A DNA stretch of 64,000 nucleotides, taken from contig NZ_CP087715.1 of assembly GCF_020991125.1 (NCBI RefSeq), forward strand, positions 2,321,501 through 2,385,500, read 5' to 3'. The stretch comes from Microbulbifer celer. Lineage in GTDB: Bacteria; Pseudomonadota; Gammaproteobacteria; Pseudomonadales; Cellvibrionaceae. This document shows positions 28,682 to 39,019 of this stretch, piece after piece. Each line of letters starts with the position of its first letter. Positions within the stretch are counted from its first letter, which is position 1. Both the position numbers and the translations under genes were made by a program. Under the pieces are notes generated by a model, which worked only from the letters and a program-made list of their open reading frames with translations, did not search any database and was not told the origin of the DNA.

Positions 28682-30487
28682 GGGCGACAGTGTGACGTCA
28701 TCGATCCGGCGCTCCCGCTGTTGCATACGCCACAGCGAAGCATAGACCGCATCCGCGCCAAGCAGTGCCTCGTGGGTGCCCTGCTCTACCACTCTGCCGT
28801 CTTGCATCACCAGAATAGCGTCTGCATCCACCACCGTGGAGAGTCGGTGGGCAATCACCAGCGTGGTTTGCTCGCGTGACAGCTCCTGCAACGCCTGTAG
28901 AATCCCCTGCTCGGAGTGGCTGTCCAGGGACGAGGTCGCCTCGTCAAACACCATAATCGGCGGGTGTTTGAGCAGCGCCCTGGCAATCGCCACCCGTTGT
29001 TTCTCTCCTCCGGAGAGCTTGAGCCCGCGCTCACCAACCATTGTGTGCGCCCCTTCTGGCAGCTGGGCGATAAAATTGTCCAGCTGTGCGTGTCGGATGG
29101 CCGCCATTACCGCGTCGTCATCCGCGTCTACATTCCCATAGCGCACGTTTTCCAGGATCGACTGATTGAACAGTACCGTGTCCTGGGGCACCACGCCGAT
29201 TGCGCGGCGCAGGGAGTCCTGACTGACGTCACTGACATCCTGCCCGTCGATCAGGATTTGACCGGCCGTTGCATCGTAAAACCGGAACAGTAGCTTGAAC
29301 AGCGTGGACTTGCCGGCACCACTGGCGCCTACAATAGCCACTTTCTGCCTGGGTGCCACGGTAAAGCTGACCCCCTTGAGGATTTCCCGGTCCGGGCCAT
29401 ACCCAAAGCGCACATCCCGAAATTCGATGCCGCCCTGGCTAACTTCCAGCGGGGCTGCGTTACTTCGGTCTTCAATGGCTGGTTTCACATCGAGAATCGC
29501 GAACATTTTCTCGATATTGGCCAGGGAGCCCTTCATCTCCCGGTAAACAAAACCGAGGAAGTTCAGCGGGATGAAAATCTGCATCATGAAGGCATTGATC
29601 AGTACGAAGTCGCCGATGGTCATATCACCGCGGGTGACGTGTACCGCGGCCAGAATCATCGCGCCACACATGGCCGCGGCAATGATCACGGCCTGACCGG
29701 CATTCAAGCCGAACAGAGACAGGCGGTTGCGACGGCGAGCCGTTTCCCACGCGGCCAACTCGGTATCGTAATGGCTGGCTTCGTGGTGCTCGTTGCCGAA
29801 ATATTTGACGGTTTCATAGTTCAGCAGGCTATCGACCGCACGGCTGCTGCTCTGGGATTCCGCCTGGTTCAACTCCCGCACAAAGCGGGTCCGCCACTCC
29901 GTGGCCACCACGGAGAAGCCGATGTAGATCGCCACGGCCCCGAGCACCACGGCGGCAAAGCCGATGCTGTACTTGCCCCACAAGATCCCCACCACCATCA
30001 GGATTTCCAACAGCGTGGGCACGATGTTGAACACCATAAATCGCATCAGGAACCCGATACCGGCATTGCCCCGCTCGATGTCCCGCGACAGACCACCAGT
30101 GCGACGGTTGAGGTGGTAGTCCATATCCAGCTTGTGCAGATGCCGGAACACCGCGAGCCCCACCCGGCGCTGGGCGCGCTCGGTCACCCGCCCGAAAATC
30201 GTGTCGCGCAATTCGCCAAACAGCACCGAAGAAAAACGCACAAATCCATAGGCCAGCAGCAGGCCCAGCGGCAGTGCAATGGCCGCTGCCGCACCGCCGG
30301 CACTATCCAGGTCATCGACAATGTGCTTGAGCAGGAAGGGCAAGCCCACACTGGCGACCTTGGCCCCGACCAGACACAACAGCGCCAGTATTACATGGCG
30401 CTTGAATTCCAATAGGTACGGAATCAGGCTCTTGAGGGCGCCCCAGTGCACTTCGTCCAGGGCTACGGCAGATTTTGGTCGGGGCAT
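28679..30487 (-). CDS. Atm1/HMT-type ABC exporter, half transporter
   Basis: 602 aa. Membrane domain ~30-330 contains the Atm1-type blocks RTGGLSRDIERG (128-139) and NYETVKYFGNE (223-233). The nucleotide-binding domain has Walker A GASGAGKST (387-395), signature LSGGEKQ (491-497), Walker B IMVFDE (511-516) and H-loop His547. The family exports glutathione-linked sulfur or metal species across the inner membrane; the specific cargo here is inferred. The long N-terminal region lacks a signal peptide. Confidence 0.92.
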   Translation of the reverse strand: MPRPKSAVALDEVHWGALKSLIPYLLEFKRHVILALLCLVGAKVASVGLPFLLKHIVDDLDSAGGAAAAIALPLGLLLAYGFVRFSSVLFGELRDTIFGRVTERAQRRVGLAVFRHLHKLDMDYHLNRRTGGLSRDIERGNAGIGFLMRFMVFNIVPTLLEILMVVGILWGKYSIGFAAVVLGAVAIYIGFSVVATEWRTRFVRELNQAESQSSSRAVDSLLNYETVKYFGNEHHEASHYDTELAAWETARRRNRLSLFGLNAGQAVIIAAAMCGAMILAAVHVTRGDMTIGDFVLINAFMMQIFIPLNFLGFVYREMKGSLANIEKMFAILDVKPAIEDRSNAAPLEVSQGGIEFRDVRFGYGPDREILKGVSFTVAPRQKVAIVGASGAGKSTLFKLLFRFYDATAGQILIDGQDVSDVSQDSLRRAIGVVPQDTVLFNQSILENVRYGNVDADDDAVMAAIRHAQLDNFIAQLPEGAHTMVGERGLKLSGGEKQRVAIARALLKHPPIMVFDEATSSLDSHSEQGILQALQELSREQTTLVIAHRLSTVVDADAILVMQDGRVVEQGTHEALLGADAVYASLWRMQQRERRIDDVTLSP

Positions 30488-30541
30488 TAAAAGTACAGGA
30501 GGTCAGAAAATGTGGCGGCGATTATAGCCGCAGAGCCGGGA

Positions 30542-31153
30542 TCAGTTCAGTGCCCGCAGGGGCACATCGTCCCGCCGGCCGATGGGGGCATCCAGTACCC
30601 GCACCAGGAATTCCGTCAGTACGCCAGCGGTAAACCCCCAGATTTCATACCCTTCGTACTCATAGGCGGGCAGATAGACGCGGGTTTTATCGATAGTAAC
30701 CCGGTCGGTACGCACCCGCGGATCTTCGAGAAAGAAAGAAAGGGGGACGTGGAAAATGGCATCCAGCTCGCCGGGGTTGGGCGTCAGTACGGCATCGGCC
30801 GACACAATTCCCAACCAGGGCGTTACCTGAATATGCCAACGGGTGGAACGCGTCCACAAGGGACCGAGAATCCTCACTTCTTCTGCCGGCAGGCCGATCT
30901 CCTCATGGGTTTCCCGTAGGGCGGTGTACTGCAGCGAGGGGTCGGTTTCGTCCCAGCGACCACCGGGGAAAGAGACTTCGCCAGAGTGACTGGAGAGTTG
31001 CTGAGAGCGCAAAGTGAGAATGACCTGCGGGTCTGGCTCATCGGTCAGGGCCAATAGGACCGCCGCATGGCCGTGCAGATCCGGGCCCCGCGGCACACGG
31101 GCCGCCAGCTCGTCTTTCATCCGGGTAAATTTGCGCTCGATGATGTCCAGCAT
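30542..31153 (-). CDS. Nudix hydrolase, CoA pyrophosphatase-like
   Basis: 203 aa. The Nudix box is GGRWDETDPSLQYTALRETH followed by EEIGL, and it is preceded by LRSQQLSSHSGEVSFPGG, the CoA-type (NudL/UPF0035) signature. It probably hydrolyses CoA or related nucleotide diphosphates. It ends 55 bp before the ABC exporter start; the two may be co-transcribed. Confidence 0.92.
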   Translation of the reverse strand: MLDIIERKFTRMKDELAARVPRGPDLHGHAAVLLALTDEPDPQVILTLRSQQLSSHSGEVSFPGGRWDETDPSLQYTALRETHEEIGLPAEEVRILGPLWTRSTRWHIQVTPWLGIVSADAVLTPNPGELDAIFHVPLSFFLEDPRVRTDRVTIDKTRVYLPAYEYEGYEIWGFTAGVLTEFLVRVLDAPIGRRDDVPLRALN

Positions 31154-31258
31154 TGATTGTTTTCAGCTACAGCATTAGGAACAACACCACTATACCGCGA
31201 CAGACGCGATTGACCAGCGGCCGTTTAATCCGACAGTAGTAATATTCCGTATGGATCA

Positions 31259-34200
31259 CTAATGCCGGGCAGAACTCTGTACTTCGCCCTCTCCTTTATC
31301 CATCGGCGTGTGACCGCCTTTCACTTTCTCCCGCAGTGACTGCAACAGGGCGTAGTAGATTGGAACCAGGAATGTAGAGAAAAGGCTTGCAGCAAGCATG
31401 CCACCAAAGACCGCAAGGCCCAGGGACACCCGGCTGGCCGCACCGGCGCCGGTCGCAATCACCAGCGGAAAGATCCCCAGCACGAAAGCCAGAGACGTCA
31501 TCAACACCGCGCGAAAACGCAGGCGCGTGGCCTGCAGCGCCGCCTCCTCCACGGATTTTCCCTGATCCCGCTGCATGATGGCGAACTCCACCATCAGGAT
31601 TGCCGTCTTGGCCGCCATTGCGATCAATAGCACCAGCCCAATCTGGGTGTAGAGGTTGCTGTCGTGGCCAACCAGCCAGCAGGCAAACAGTCCGCCGCCG
31701 ATGGCAATGGGAATGGCCAACAGTACCGCGACCGGGATCGACCAGCTCTCGTACTGTGCTACCAGAAACAGATAGGCAAACAGTACCGCGAGAGAAAACA
31801 GAATGGGGGCAAGATTCCCCGCACTGATTTCCTCCAGGCTGGAGCCGGTCCAGGAGTAGCTATACCCTTCCGGCAGTTGCTCCCCGAGCGTTTCCATCGC
31901 CCGCATTGCCTCACCACTGGAAAAGCCGGCCGCGGGATTGCCGTTCACATTGATGCTATTGTAGAGATTATAGCGCTGCACCGTCTGTGGGCCGACGATG
32001 GGCACCACTTCCGCCACCGAACTGACCGGCACCAGGCCACCGCTGTTGGCACGCACGAAAAATCCGTTCAGATCTTCCTCGCTATCCCGGTACTGCGCAT
32101 CCGCCTGCGCCATCACCCGGAACATCTTGCCGTAGCGGTTAAAATCATTGATATAGAAACCGCCAAGGTAAGTCTGCAGCGTCAGATAAACGTCTGAAAG
32201 CTGTAAACCGAGAATGTGCGCCTTGTCTTTATCCACCTCCAGTTGCAGCTGCGGTGTCGCCGCCTGGTAAGTAGTAAAAGCCTGAGCAATTTCCGGTCGT
32301 TGATTGGCCTGCCCCAGCAGCTCGTAAAGCACCGCCGCCAGGTTCTGAATATCCCGCCCCTGAAGGTCTTCCAGCACAAACTCGAAGCCGCCAATAGTGC
32401 CCAGCCCCGGCAGGGCCGGTACCGGAAAGGCCTGTACCTGAGCCTCCGGCACTTGCGCGCCCATCTGCTGGACCTTTTTCAGGATCGCAAACTGATTCAA
32501 TGCTGGCGTATCGCGCTCTTCCCACGGCTTCAATATCACGATCATCAACGCAGTATTGGACGCAAGGCTGCCAGATAGCAGACTGAACCCCGGTACCGCC
32601 ATCACATGCGCGACACCGTCCAATTTGCGAATTTCATCGCTCAGGTTTTCCACCAATGGTGCAGTACGTTTCAGGGATGCGCCGTCGGGCAGCTGCACGT
32701 TCATCATGAAAAAGCCTTGGTCTTCATCGGGAATAAAACCCGTGGGCACGGTGACAAACAGCCAGGCACACAGTGCGCCGGCGCCAATGATGGTGCACAG
32801 CCCCACCAATGGTCGCCGAACCGCAAAGCGTACAATCCCCATATACAGGTTGGTGGCCCGGCGTAAAAACCGGTTGAAAAAACCAAATACCCCGGTCAAC
32901 TTTTCTCCATGCTCGCCCTCCCCTTCCGTGGGACGCAGGAGTAGAGCACTCAGCGAAGGGCTCAGCGTTAACGCGTTGATGCCGGAAATAAAAACTGCAA
33001 TCGCAATGGTCAGCGCAAACTGCTGGTACATTTTTCCTGTCAGCCCGGGCATCAGCATCACCGGTACAAAGACAGAAAAAAGGACCGCGGTGGTGGCAAT
33101 GACCGGTCCGGTGACCTCGCGCATGGATTCCATCGCCGCTTCTTTAGGCGGCAATCCTTCCCCGAGCAAACGCTGAGTGTTCTCCACCACAATGATCGCA
33201 TCATCCACCACGATCCCAATGGCGAGGATCAGCGCGAATAGCGTCACTGTATTGATCGTCATCCCCAGCGCATACATCACTGCAAAGGTGCCGATCAGGG
33301 AGACCGGAATGGCAATGGCCGGAATCAGGGTGGCGCGCCAGTCCTGCAGGAACACGAATACCACGATGATCACCAGCAATAGCGCGATCACCAGCGTCTC
33401 TACCACTTCCTCGATTGAGGCACGAACAAAACTGGTGGTGTCGTAAAGGATTTCAGATTCCAGCCCATCGGGAAAACGCTGCGAAAGCGTCGCCACTTTG
33501 GCGCGCACTGCGTCCGCCACGTTGAGGGCGTTCGCATCCGGCGACTGATACACCGCAATCACCGCCGAAGGTTTGTTGTCCAGCTCACCAAAGGCGCTAT
33601 AACTCAAGCTACCCAGCTCTACCCGCGCGACATCGCTCAGTCGCACGATAGCGCCATCCGGCTTGGAGCGGATACTGATGTTGGAGAACTCCTCGACGCT
33701 TTCGAGGCGGCCCCGGGCGATAATGCTGTACTGAAACTGCTGCTCTTTCTGAATGGGCGGTGCACCAATACTGCCGGCCGCCACCTGCATATTCTGCGAC
33801 CGCACCGCAGCGATCACATCGCCGGCGGTAACATCGAGCGCAGCCATCCGGTCCGGATTGAGCCACAGGCGCATGGAATAATCTTGCGCACCGAGAATCT
33901 GCACATCGCTGATGCCATTAATACGCGCCAGTTCATCGCGGATAAAGATTTCCGCGTAGTTGGCCAGAAACAGGGTATCGAACTTGTTTTCCGGCGACAG
34001 CAGGTTCACTACCAGCAGGATGGTATTGGATTTCTTCTCCACCGTGACGCCACTGCGTGTCACCTCTTCAGGCAGGCTCGGTGTGGCCTGTTGCACCCGG
34101 TTCTGCACATTGACCTGTGCGATATCCCCGTCGTAACCACTCTCGAAGGTGACGGTAAGGCTGTAGGTGCCATCACTGCTGCTGGTGGAAGACATGTACT

Positions 34201-34429
34201 GCATGCCTTCCACGCCGTTCACCTGGGATTCAATCGGCACCGCGACACTGTCGCGCATCACTTCGGCACTGGCGCCGGAATAGGAGGCACTCACCACCAC
34301 CGTGGGCGGGCTGATGTCGGGAAACTGCGCAATGGGCAGCAAAGGCAAAGCCAGAACGCCAGCCAGGGTGATCAGTATGGAAATGACCATAGCGAAGCGT
34401 GGCCGACGGATAAACGGGGCACTGATCAT
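31259..34429 (-). CDS. RND efflux pump, inner-membrane permease (HAE1/AcrB type)
   Basis: 1056 aa, full length for AcrB-type pumps. The proton-relay Asp pair sits in GIVVDDAIIVVEN (about residue 410). Two large periplasmic loops follow TM1 and TM7, and the motif MLMPGLTGKMYQQFALTIAI is typical. It likely exports hydrophobic compounds in a tripartite complex with the adaptor encoded upstream; no outer-membrane channel gene is in the window. A short hydrophilic tail follows the last TM. Confidence 0.95.
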   Translation of the reverse strand: MISAPFIRRPRFAMVISILITLAGVLALPLLPIAQFPDISPPTVVVSASYSGASAEVMRDSVAVPIESQVNGVEGMQYMSSTSSSDGTYSLTVTFESGYDGDIAQVNVQNRVQQATPSLPEEVTRSGVTVEKKSNTILLVVNLLSPENKFDTLFLANYAEIFIRDELARINGISDVQILGAQDYSMRLWLNPDRMAALDVTAGDVIAAVRSQNMQVAAGSIGAPPIQKEQQFQYSIIARGRLESVEEFSNISIRSKPDGAIVRLSDVARVELGSLSYSAFGELDNKPSAVIAVYQSPDANALNVADAVRAKVATLSQRFPDGLESEILYDTTSFVRASIEEVVETLVIALLLVIIVVFVFLQDWRATLIPAIAIPVSLIGTFAVMYALGMTINTVTLFALILAIGIVVDDAIIVVENTQRLLGEGLPPKEAAMESMREVTGPVIATTAVLFSVFVPVMLMPGLTGKMYQQFALTIAIAVFISGINALTLSPSLSALLLRPTEGEGEHGEKLTGVFGFFNRFLRRATNLYMGIVRFAVRRPLVGLCTIIGAGALCAWLFVTVPTGFIPDEDQGFFMMNVQLPDGASLKRTAPLVENLSDEIRKLDGVAHVMAVPGFSLLSGSLASNTALMIVILKPWEERDTPALNQFAILKKVQQMGAQVPEAQVQAFPVPALPGLGTIGGFEFVLEDLQGRDIQNLAAVLYELLGQANQRPEIAQAFTTYQAATPQLQLEVDKDKAHILGLQLSDVYLTLQTYLGGFYINDFNRYGKMFRVMAQADAQYRDSEEDLNGFFVRANSGGLVPVSSVAEVVPIVGPQTVQRYNLYNSINVNGNPAAGFSSGEAMRAMETLGEQLPEGYSYSWTGSSLEEISAGNLAPILFSLAVLFAYLFLVAQYESWSIPVAVLLAIPIAIGGGLFACWLVGHDSNLYTQIGLVLLIAMAAKTAILMVEFAIMQRDQGKSVEEAALQATRLRFRAVLMTSLAFVLGIFPLVIATGAGAASRVSLGLAVFGGMLAASLFSTFLVPIYYALLQSLREKVKGGHTPMDKGEGEVQSSARH

Positions 34430-34468
34430 CCGCCGCCCCCTGCTCTCCGCTCAAGCCAATGACGCGGG

Positions 34469-35839
34469 CTATTTACCGTCAAAATACGCATCCGGCTCCC
34501 TGTCCCGATTCGGATCTGTCGAGTCCCGAGATGGTCCACGCCCACCTTCCATACCAGAATCAATCTCGCGCAGTTCGGTTGCACCATCGGTACCGGCGGC
34601 GCCGGATTCCGCGCGCTCCTCTGGCGTCACCTCGCCTTCGCGGAGTTGTTCAACCGGGCTGGTCTGTTGTGGTGGCTTGAGAGTTTTCAGACCTTTATAA
34701 GGATCCAAAGCAGAGTTCTGAGGCGTCACCGGTTTACCTGCCGTCACCCGCTGTAACCCGTTAACCACCAGCCGTTCTCCGGCTTTCAGACCGTCCTTTA
34801 CGGCCCAGAGCTCCCCCTCTCTCTGCCCCAATTCCAGGTAACGCTTGTGGGCAATATTCTTGTCATCAATCACGTAGACAAACCGTCCCTGCATATCTTC
34901 CTGCACCGACGCTTGCGGAATCAGCGGCTTGATAGCGTCTTTTCCGGAAAAAACGCTGATCTCTACTCTCACAAACTGCCCCTGCACCAGCAGGCGTTCC
35001 GGATTCGGGAAGCGTGCGCGCACCAACGCGGAACCCGTGGCGGGATCGATCTGGTTATCCACAAATACAATCAGCCCGGGGTACGGATAAAGCTCATCAT
35101 TCGGTTGTTTGATCCGAACCTCGCGATGCACCGGCGCCTGCCCACTCTGACGGCGGCGCTCGGCTTCTTCCTGCACCGCAAAGAGCCGGTTTTCCGGCAC
35201 CTCGAAATTCACGAAAATGGGATCCATACGGACAATGGAAGTGAGTGGCTCGGAGCTAGGCCCCACCAGAGAGCCATTGGTGAACCGGTTGCGACCGATA
35301 ATACCGGTCAGGGATGCGCGGATCTCTGTGAAATTCAGGTTTAACTGTGCGGACTCCACATTGGCTTCCATCGCCTCAACCTGGGATTGGGCCGACTCGA
35401 AGGTGCCTGTCAGCTCGTCCATCTGCACCTGACTGATCGCCCCCGTACTTACAAGTTCAAGGCCGCGGCGATAGTTGCGCTCGGCGATGGTCAGCGCAGA
35501 ACGCGCCTGGGCAAGATTGGCACGCTGATTTTCCAGCGTTGCCACAAAGGGTTTGGGGTCGATGACATAAAGCAGCTCGCCCTGCCTTACCAGCTGCCCC
35601 TCAACAAAATTCCGGCTATCTATATACCCCTCTACGCGCGAGCGCACTTGCACCTCATCGGTAGACTCTACGCGACCGACATATTCATAACGCGGCACCA
35701 CTTGATGTGCGCGCACCGCGAGTACTTCCACCGGAGGTGGCTTGGATGCAGGCGCTTCCTGCTTTTTATCGGCACAGCCACCCACAAAAAGCAACACAGA
35801 TGCTCCAACAAAATACGCCAGACCAATTAACTTCAACAT
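34469..35839 (-). CDS. RND periplasmic adaptor (membrane-fusion protein), lipoprotein
   Basis: 456 aa from MLKLIGLAYFVG; a start at 35875 adds 12 residues. Lipobox FVGGC. Order: barrel-sandwich half YVGRVESTDEVQVRSRVEGY, alpha-hairpin coiled coil (ATLENQRANLAQARSALTIA..), then RASLTGIIG and PIFVNFEVPE. Unusual C-terminal ~80-residue Pro/Glu/Asp/Gly-rich tail (SPVEQLREGEVTPEERAESG..) not part of the family core. 39 bp upstream of the permease gene. Confidence 0.93.
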   Translation of the reverse strand: MLKLIGLAYFVGASVLLFVGGCADKKQEAPASKPPPVEVLAVRAHQVVPRYEYVGRVESTDEVQVRSRVEGYIDSRNFVEGQLVRQGELLYVIDPKPFVATLENQRANLAQARSALTIAERNYRRGLELVSTGAISQVQMDELTGTFESAQSQVEAMEANVESAQLNLNFTEIRASLTGIIGRNRFTNGSLVGPSSEPLTSIVRMDPIFVNFEVPENRLFAVQEEAERRRQSGQAPVHREVRIKQPNDELYPYPGLIVFVDNQIDPATGSALVRARFPNPERLLVQGQFVRVEISVFSGKDAIKPLIPQASVQEDMQGRFVYVIDDKNIAHKRYLELGQREGELWAVKDGLKAGERLVVNGLQRVTAGKPVTPQNSALDPYKGLKTLKPPQQTSPVEQLREGEVTPEERAESGAAGTDGATELREIDSGMEGGRGPSRDSTDPNRDREPDAYFDGK

Positions 35840-35947
35840 CCGCGAATACACACAGCCAGTTGCGCCACTACTCATGTCTCAACTATAGATGGTGCACATT
35901 GGACGAACTGTCGCTGTGTTCTTTAGGGCGTCAAAACGGTAGAGATA

Positions 35948-37405
35948 ATGAAGAATTTCAGTAGTTTCACCGCGCGGGATGGAAAACGCTCAACTTTTGC
36001 GCATTGTTTCTATTATGTACGGGCAAAGAGTCTCGTATTCACGCCGGAATTGACAGTGAGTCTATCCCGAAAAGCACATTTTAAAGAAATACGAAAAATT
36101 GTCGCGATCGCCATTATCGGACAGTCAATCGTATTTTCTATCAACCTGATACTGGCGCGAAATCTCGCGGTGACCGCCTACGAGGACTACGTCGTTGCCG
36201 CCGCTCTTTTTCTGTTTTTACAGGCCATCGCTGCTCAGGGGGTGGATAAATACACTCTTCGCTTCCTTCCGGCAAAATTTGAGAAACGGCAGTGGGATCG
36301 ATCAAGCGACTTTATGCGATTCGCTCTCAGCCGCCTGGCAGGCGGCTCAATTCTGGTGGCCCTACTGGCGTTGTTCTGGGCGCATGAGATTCGTGATTTT
36401 TCACCTCAGACTCTGAGAGCGGTACATTTGAGCTTGTTAGCGTTACCAGTTGGCGTACTGACGTATTACCAATGCGCCGTACTCAGCGCCACCGGCGATT
36501 GTGTCAGAGCTGCCGCGGTGACGTTACTGATCGTGCCCGCATTGGCACTACTACTGATAGCGCTCTTAATTATCTCTCCTGCCGATCTGAGTGGGGCCAA
36601 GGGAATCGCCTGCTGGGCAATCGCTTGGTGTATCGGCTTTTTTCTCTCAGCCAGCAGGGTTAGAAAAGCTTGGCCTCATCCCAAAGGGAAAGCTACCGCC
36701 GCATCAAGCGCTTTTGAATCAAGTGTTTATGAATCAGATGGTTATGAATCAAACTCGAGCGAACTAAGTACGATCTCCTGGAGAATGGAAACCCTGCCAT
36801 TCTGGCTGTACCGCCTCTCCATGGGCGTAATCGCTCAAGTTGCGGTGCTGGTACTGGACTGGCTACAGCCCTCTGCCGCAGCCGTTGGTGCCTATGCTGC
36901 GGCGATGTCTACGGCAACCTTGGCTTCAGTATTGGCGGTATCCACCAACCGTATATATGCGAGAGAGTTGTCCGTACTGATGGAGATGGGAGACTACCAG
37001 GCTCTTAACCGCCTACGCATACAGCGTTTGCAGTGGCTACTCCCGGTATTGGTGGGCTTTGTTTTACTGACCATGCTGTTTACAGAAAAGATACTTGCTC
37101 TGTTCCACCCGGAGTTTGTCGCAGAAGGTTCCACGTCTTTTCGGCTACTGGTCATCACGAGCTCTACCACGGTGCTTCTCGCCACAGCTCCCATATATTT
37201 GAAATACAGAAGGCAATATAGAGTTGTGTTTTCCACCGTGACGGCAAGCGCAGTCCTCCAAATTACCCTTCTGGTAATGCTGGTACCGAGATTGGAGGCA
37301 ACAGGTGCTGCAATTGCATATACGGTATCCATGCTTGGTCTCTATGGGGTATATGCGATCGTTGCTCTCCGGCAACTCCGCATGCAGCAGGAAAAGCTCC
37401 TGTGA
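35948..37405 (+). CDS. Polysaccharide flippase-like multi-span membrane protein
   Basis: 485 aa, about 12 hydrophobic segments, with the layout of a Wzx/MATE-type (MOP superfamily) exporter (IGQSIVFSINLILARNLAVT). The first ~36 residues look non-conserved; a GTG at 36056 with GGAA upstream may be the true start. A Ser/Glu/Tyr-rich loop (SSAFESSVYESDGYESNSSE) is made of degenerate 12-bp DNA repeats. It stands alone with no glycosyltransferase nearby, so the cargo is unknown. Confidence 0.75.
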   Translation: MKNFSSFTARDGKRSTFAHCFYYVRAKSLVFTPELTVSLSRKAHFKEIRKIVAIAIIGQSIVFSINLILARNLAVTAYEDYVVAAALFLFLQAIAAQGVDKYTLRFLPAKFEKRQWDRSSDFMRFALSRLAGGSILVALLALFWAHEIRDFSPQTLRAVHLSLLALPVGVLTYYQCAVLSATGDCVRAAAVTLLIVPALALLLIALLIISPADLSGAKGIACWAIAWCIGFFLSASRVRKAWPHPKGKATAASSAFESSVYESDGYESNSSELSTISWRMETLPFWLYRLSMGVIAQVAVLVLDWLQPSAAAVGAYAAAMSTATLASVLAVSTNRIYARELSVLMEMGDYQALNRLRIQRLQWLLPVLVGFVLLTMLFTEKILALFHPEFVAEGSTSFRLLVITSSTTVLLATAPIYLKYRRQYRVVFSTVTASAVLQITLLVMLVPRLEATGAAIAYTVSMLGLYGVYAIVALRQLRMQQEKLL

Positions 37406-37558
37406 GCACAGTTGATAAGAACAGAGTTCATGGGTAGAGGTGCCCTTAAGCATATTTCGAATTATTTTATCGAAAGATATAGCGTTATTAGCTAACAAAT
37501 CGGCATCTGCATGGTTGAAACGCACGTCTACACTGGAAGTAATGCTTTTCACCGGTGA

Positions 37559-38992
37559 ATGTCGATGACGACTGAGCGCAATTTAACCCGCACAACTATG
37601 ATGGGGATGGTGGTCGGCTCAATGGTCGGCGCCGGAATTTTCTCCTTGCCCACCACCTTCGCCAATGCCACTGGCCCATTTGGGGCGCTGATCGCGTGGG
37701 CGATTGCCGGCACCGGTATGCTGATGCTGGCGTTTGTCTTTCAATCTCTTGCTATCCGCAAGCCGGATCTGGATGCCGGTATTTTTACGTATGCCCAAGA
37801 CGGGTTTGGTAACTATATCGGTTTCATGGCTGCATTCGGCTTTTGGGCCGGGAGCTGCCTAGGCAATACCACCTACTTCGTACTGATCAAATCCACCCTC
37901 GGCGCTGCAGTTCCCCTATTTGGTGAGGGCAACACCATTCCCGCTGTGGCGGTCTCCTCTGTCATATTGTGGTCCATTCACTTTATGATATTACGTGGTG
38001 TCAAACAGGCGGCCGTGATAAACAAAGTGGTGACCGTGGCAAAGCTGGTTCCCATTATTCTGTTCATCATTATTGTGGCCGTTGCCTTCAAGAAGGACCT
38101 TTTTGTAGATAACTTCTGGGGTGGCGGTAACTACAACTTCAGTGATGTCATGAGCCAGGTTCGCCGCACTATGTTGGTAACCGTGTTTGTTTTTATCGGT
38201 GTTGAAGGGGCAAGTGTATTTTCCCGCTACGCGAAAAATAGGGCCGATGTAGGCTGGGCCACAGTCATGGGGTTTCTCGGCGTTCTGTGCCTGATGATTC
38301 TTGTCACGCTGCTGCCTTACGGTGTTCTGTTGCGTCCAGAGGTTGCCGAAATGCGCCAACCCTCTATGGCCGGAGTGCTACAGGCGATTGTCGGCACCTG
38401 GGGGGCAGTTTTTGTCAGCGCGGGGTTGATTGTGTCTGTACTGGGGGCATATCTCGCTTGGACACTGTTGTGTGCCGAGGCGTTGTTTACCGCCTCCAAA
38501 TACGATCTGGTTCCCAAGGTATTCGGTCGTGAGAACCAGAATGGCGTGCCCTCTACGGCACTCTGGCTCACCAACATCCTGGTGCAGATATTCCTGATAC
38601 TGACCATTTTTGCTCAATATGCATTTGATCTTACACTGGAACTCACAAGTTCTATGACCCTGATTCCATATCTCCTGGTTGCTGGATACGGGCTCAAACT
38701 GGCATTCACCAAGGAGACGTATGAATCCGACCCGGCCCGGTTACGCACTCGCGAACTGACCGTCGGCATTGTTGCTACCCTGTATACCATTTTTATGATT
38801 ATTGCCGGTGGCCTCGATCACGTACTGCTTTCCTGCATTCTTTTCGCACCGGGCACACTGCTGTTTATCTTCGCCCGTCGCGAGCTGAACCTGCGGACGT
38901 TCACTGCCCGGGAACTGATTCTTTTCTCCCTGATTGTTATCGGCGCCATCATCGGTATCTATTCACTGATCACAGGTGCCATCGTTCTTTAG
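37559..38992 (+). CDS. arcD: Arginine/ornithine (basic amino acid) antiporter
   Basis: 477 aa, 12-13 membrane segments. The APC-family opening GMVVGSMVGAGIFSLPTTFA and the block FVFIGVEGASVFSRYAKNR are typical of ArcD/YdgI basic-amino-acid antiporters. It is followed directly by arginine deiminase, so arginine uptake coupled to export of a product is likely. Start MSMTTERNLTRTT. Confidence 0.9.
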   Translation: MSMTTERNLTRTTMMGMVVGSMVGAGIFSLPTTFANATGPFGALIAWAIAGTGMLMLAFVFQSLAIRKPDLDAGIFTYAQDGFGNYIGFMAAFGFWAGSCLGNTTYFVLIKSTLGAAVPLFGEGNTIPAVAVSSVILWSIHFMILRGVKQAAVINKVVTVAKLVPIILFIIIVAVAFKKDLFVDNFWGGGNYNFSDVMSQVRRTMLVTVFVFIGVEGASVFSRYAKNRADVGWATVMGFLGVLCLMILVTLLPYGVLLRPEVAEMRQPSMAGVLQAIVGTWGAVFVSAGLIVSVLGAYLAWTLLCAEALFTASKYDLVPKVFGRENQNGVPSTALWLTNILVQIFLILTIFAQYAFDLTLELTSSMTLIPYLLVAGYGLKLAFTKETYESDPARLRTRELTVGIVATLYTIFMIIAGGLDHVLLSCILFAPGTLLFIFARRELNLRTFTARELILFSLIVIGAIIGIYSLITGAIVL

Positions 38993-39019
38993 TTGCAAAG
39001 CGCTTTAGAGAGAGCTGTT

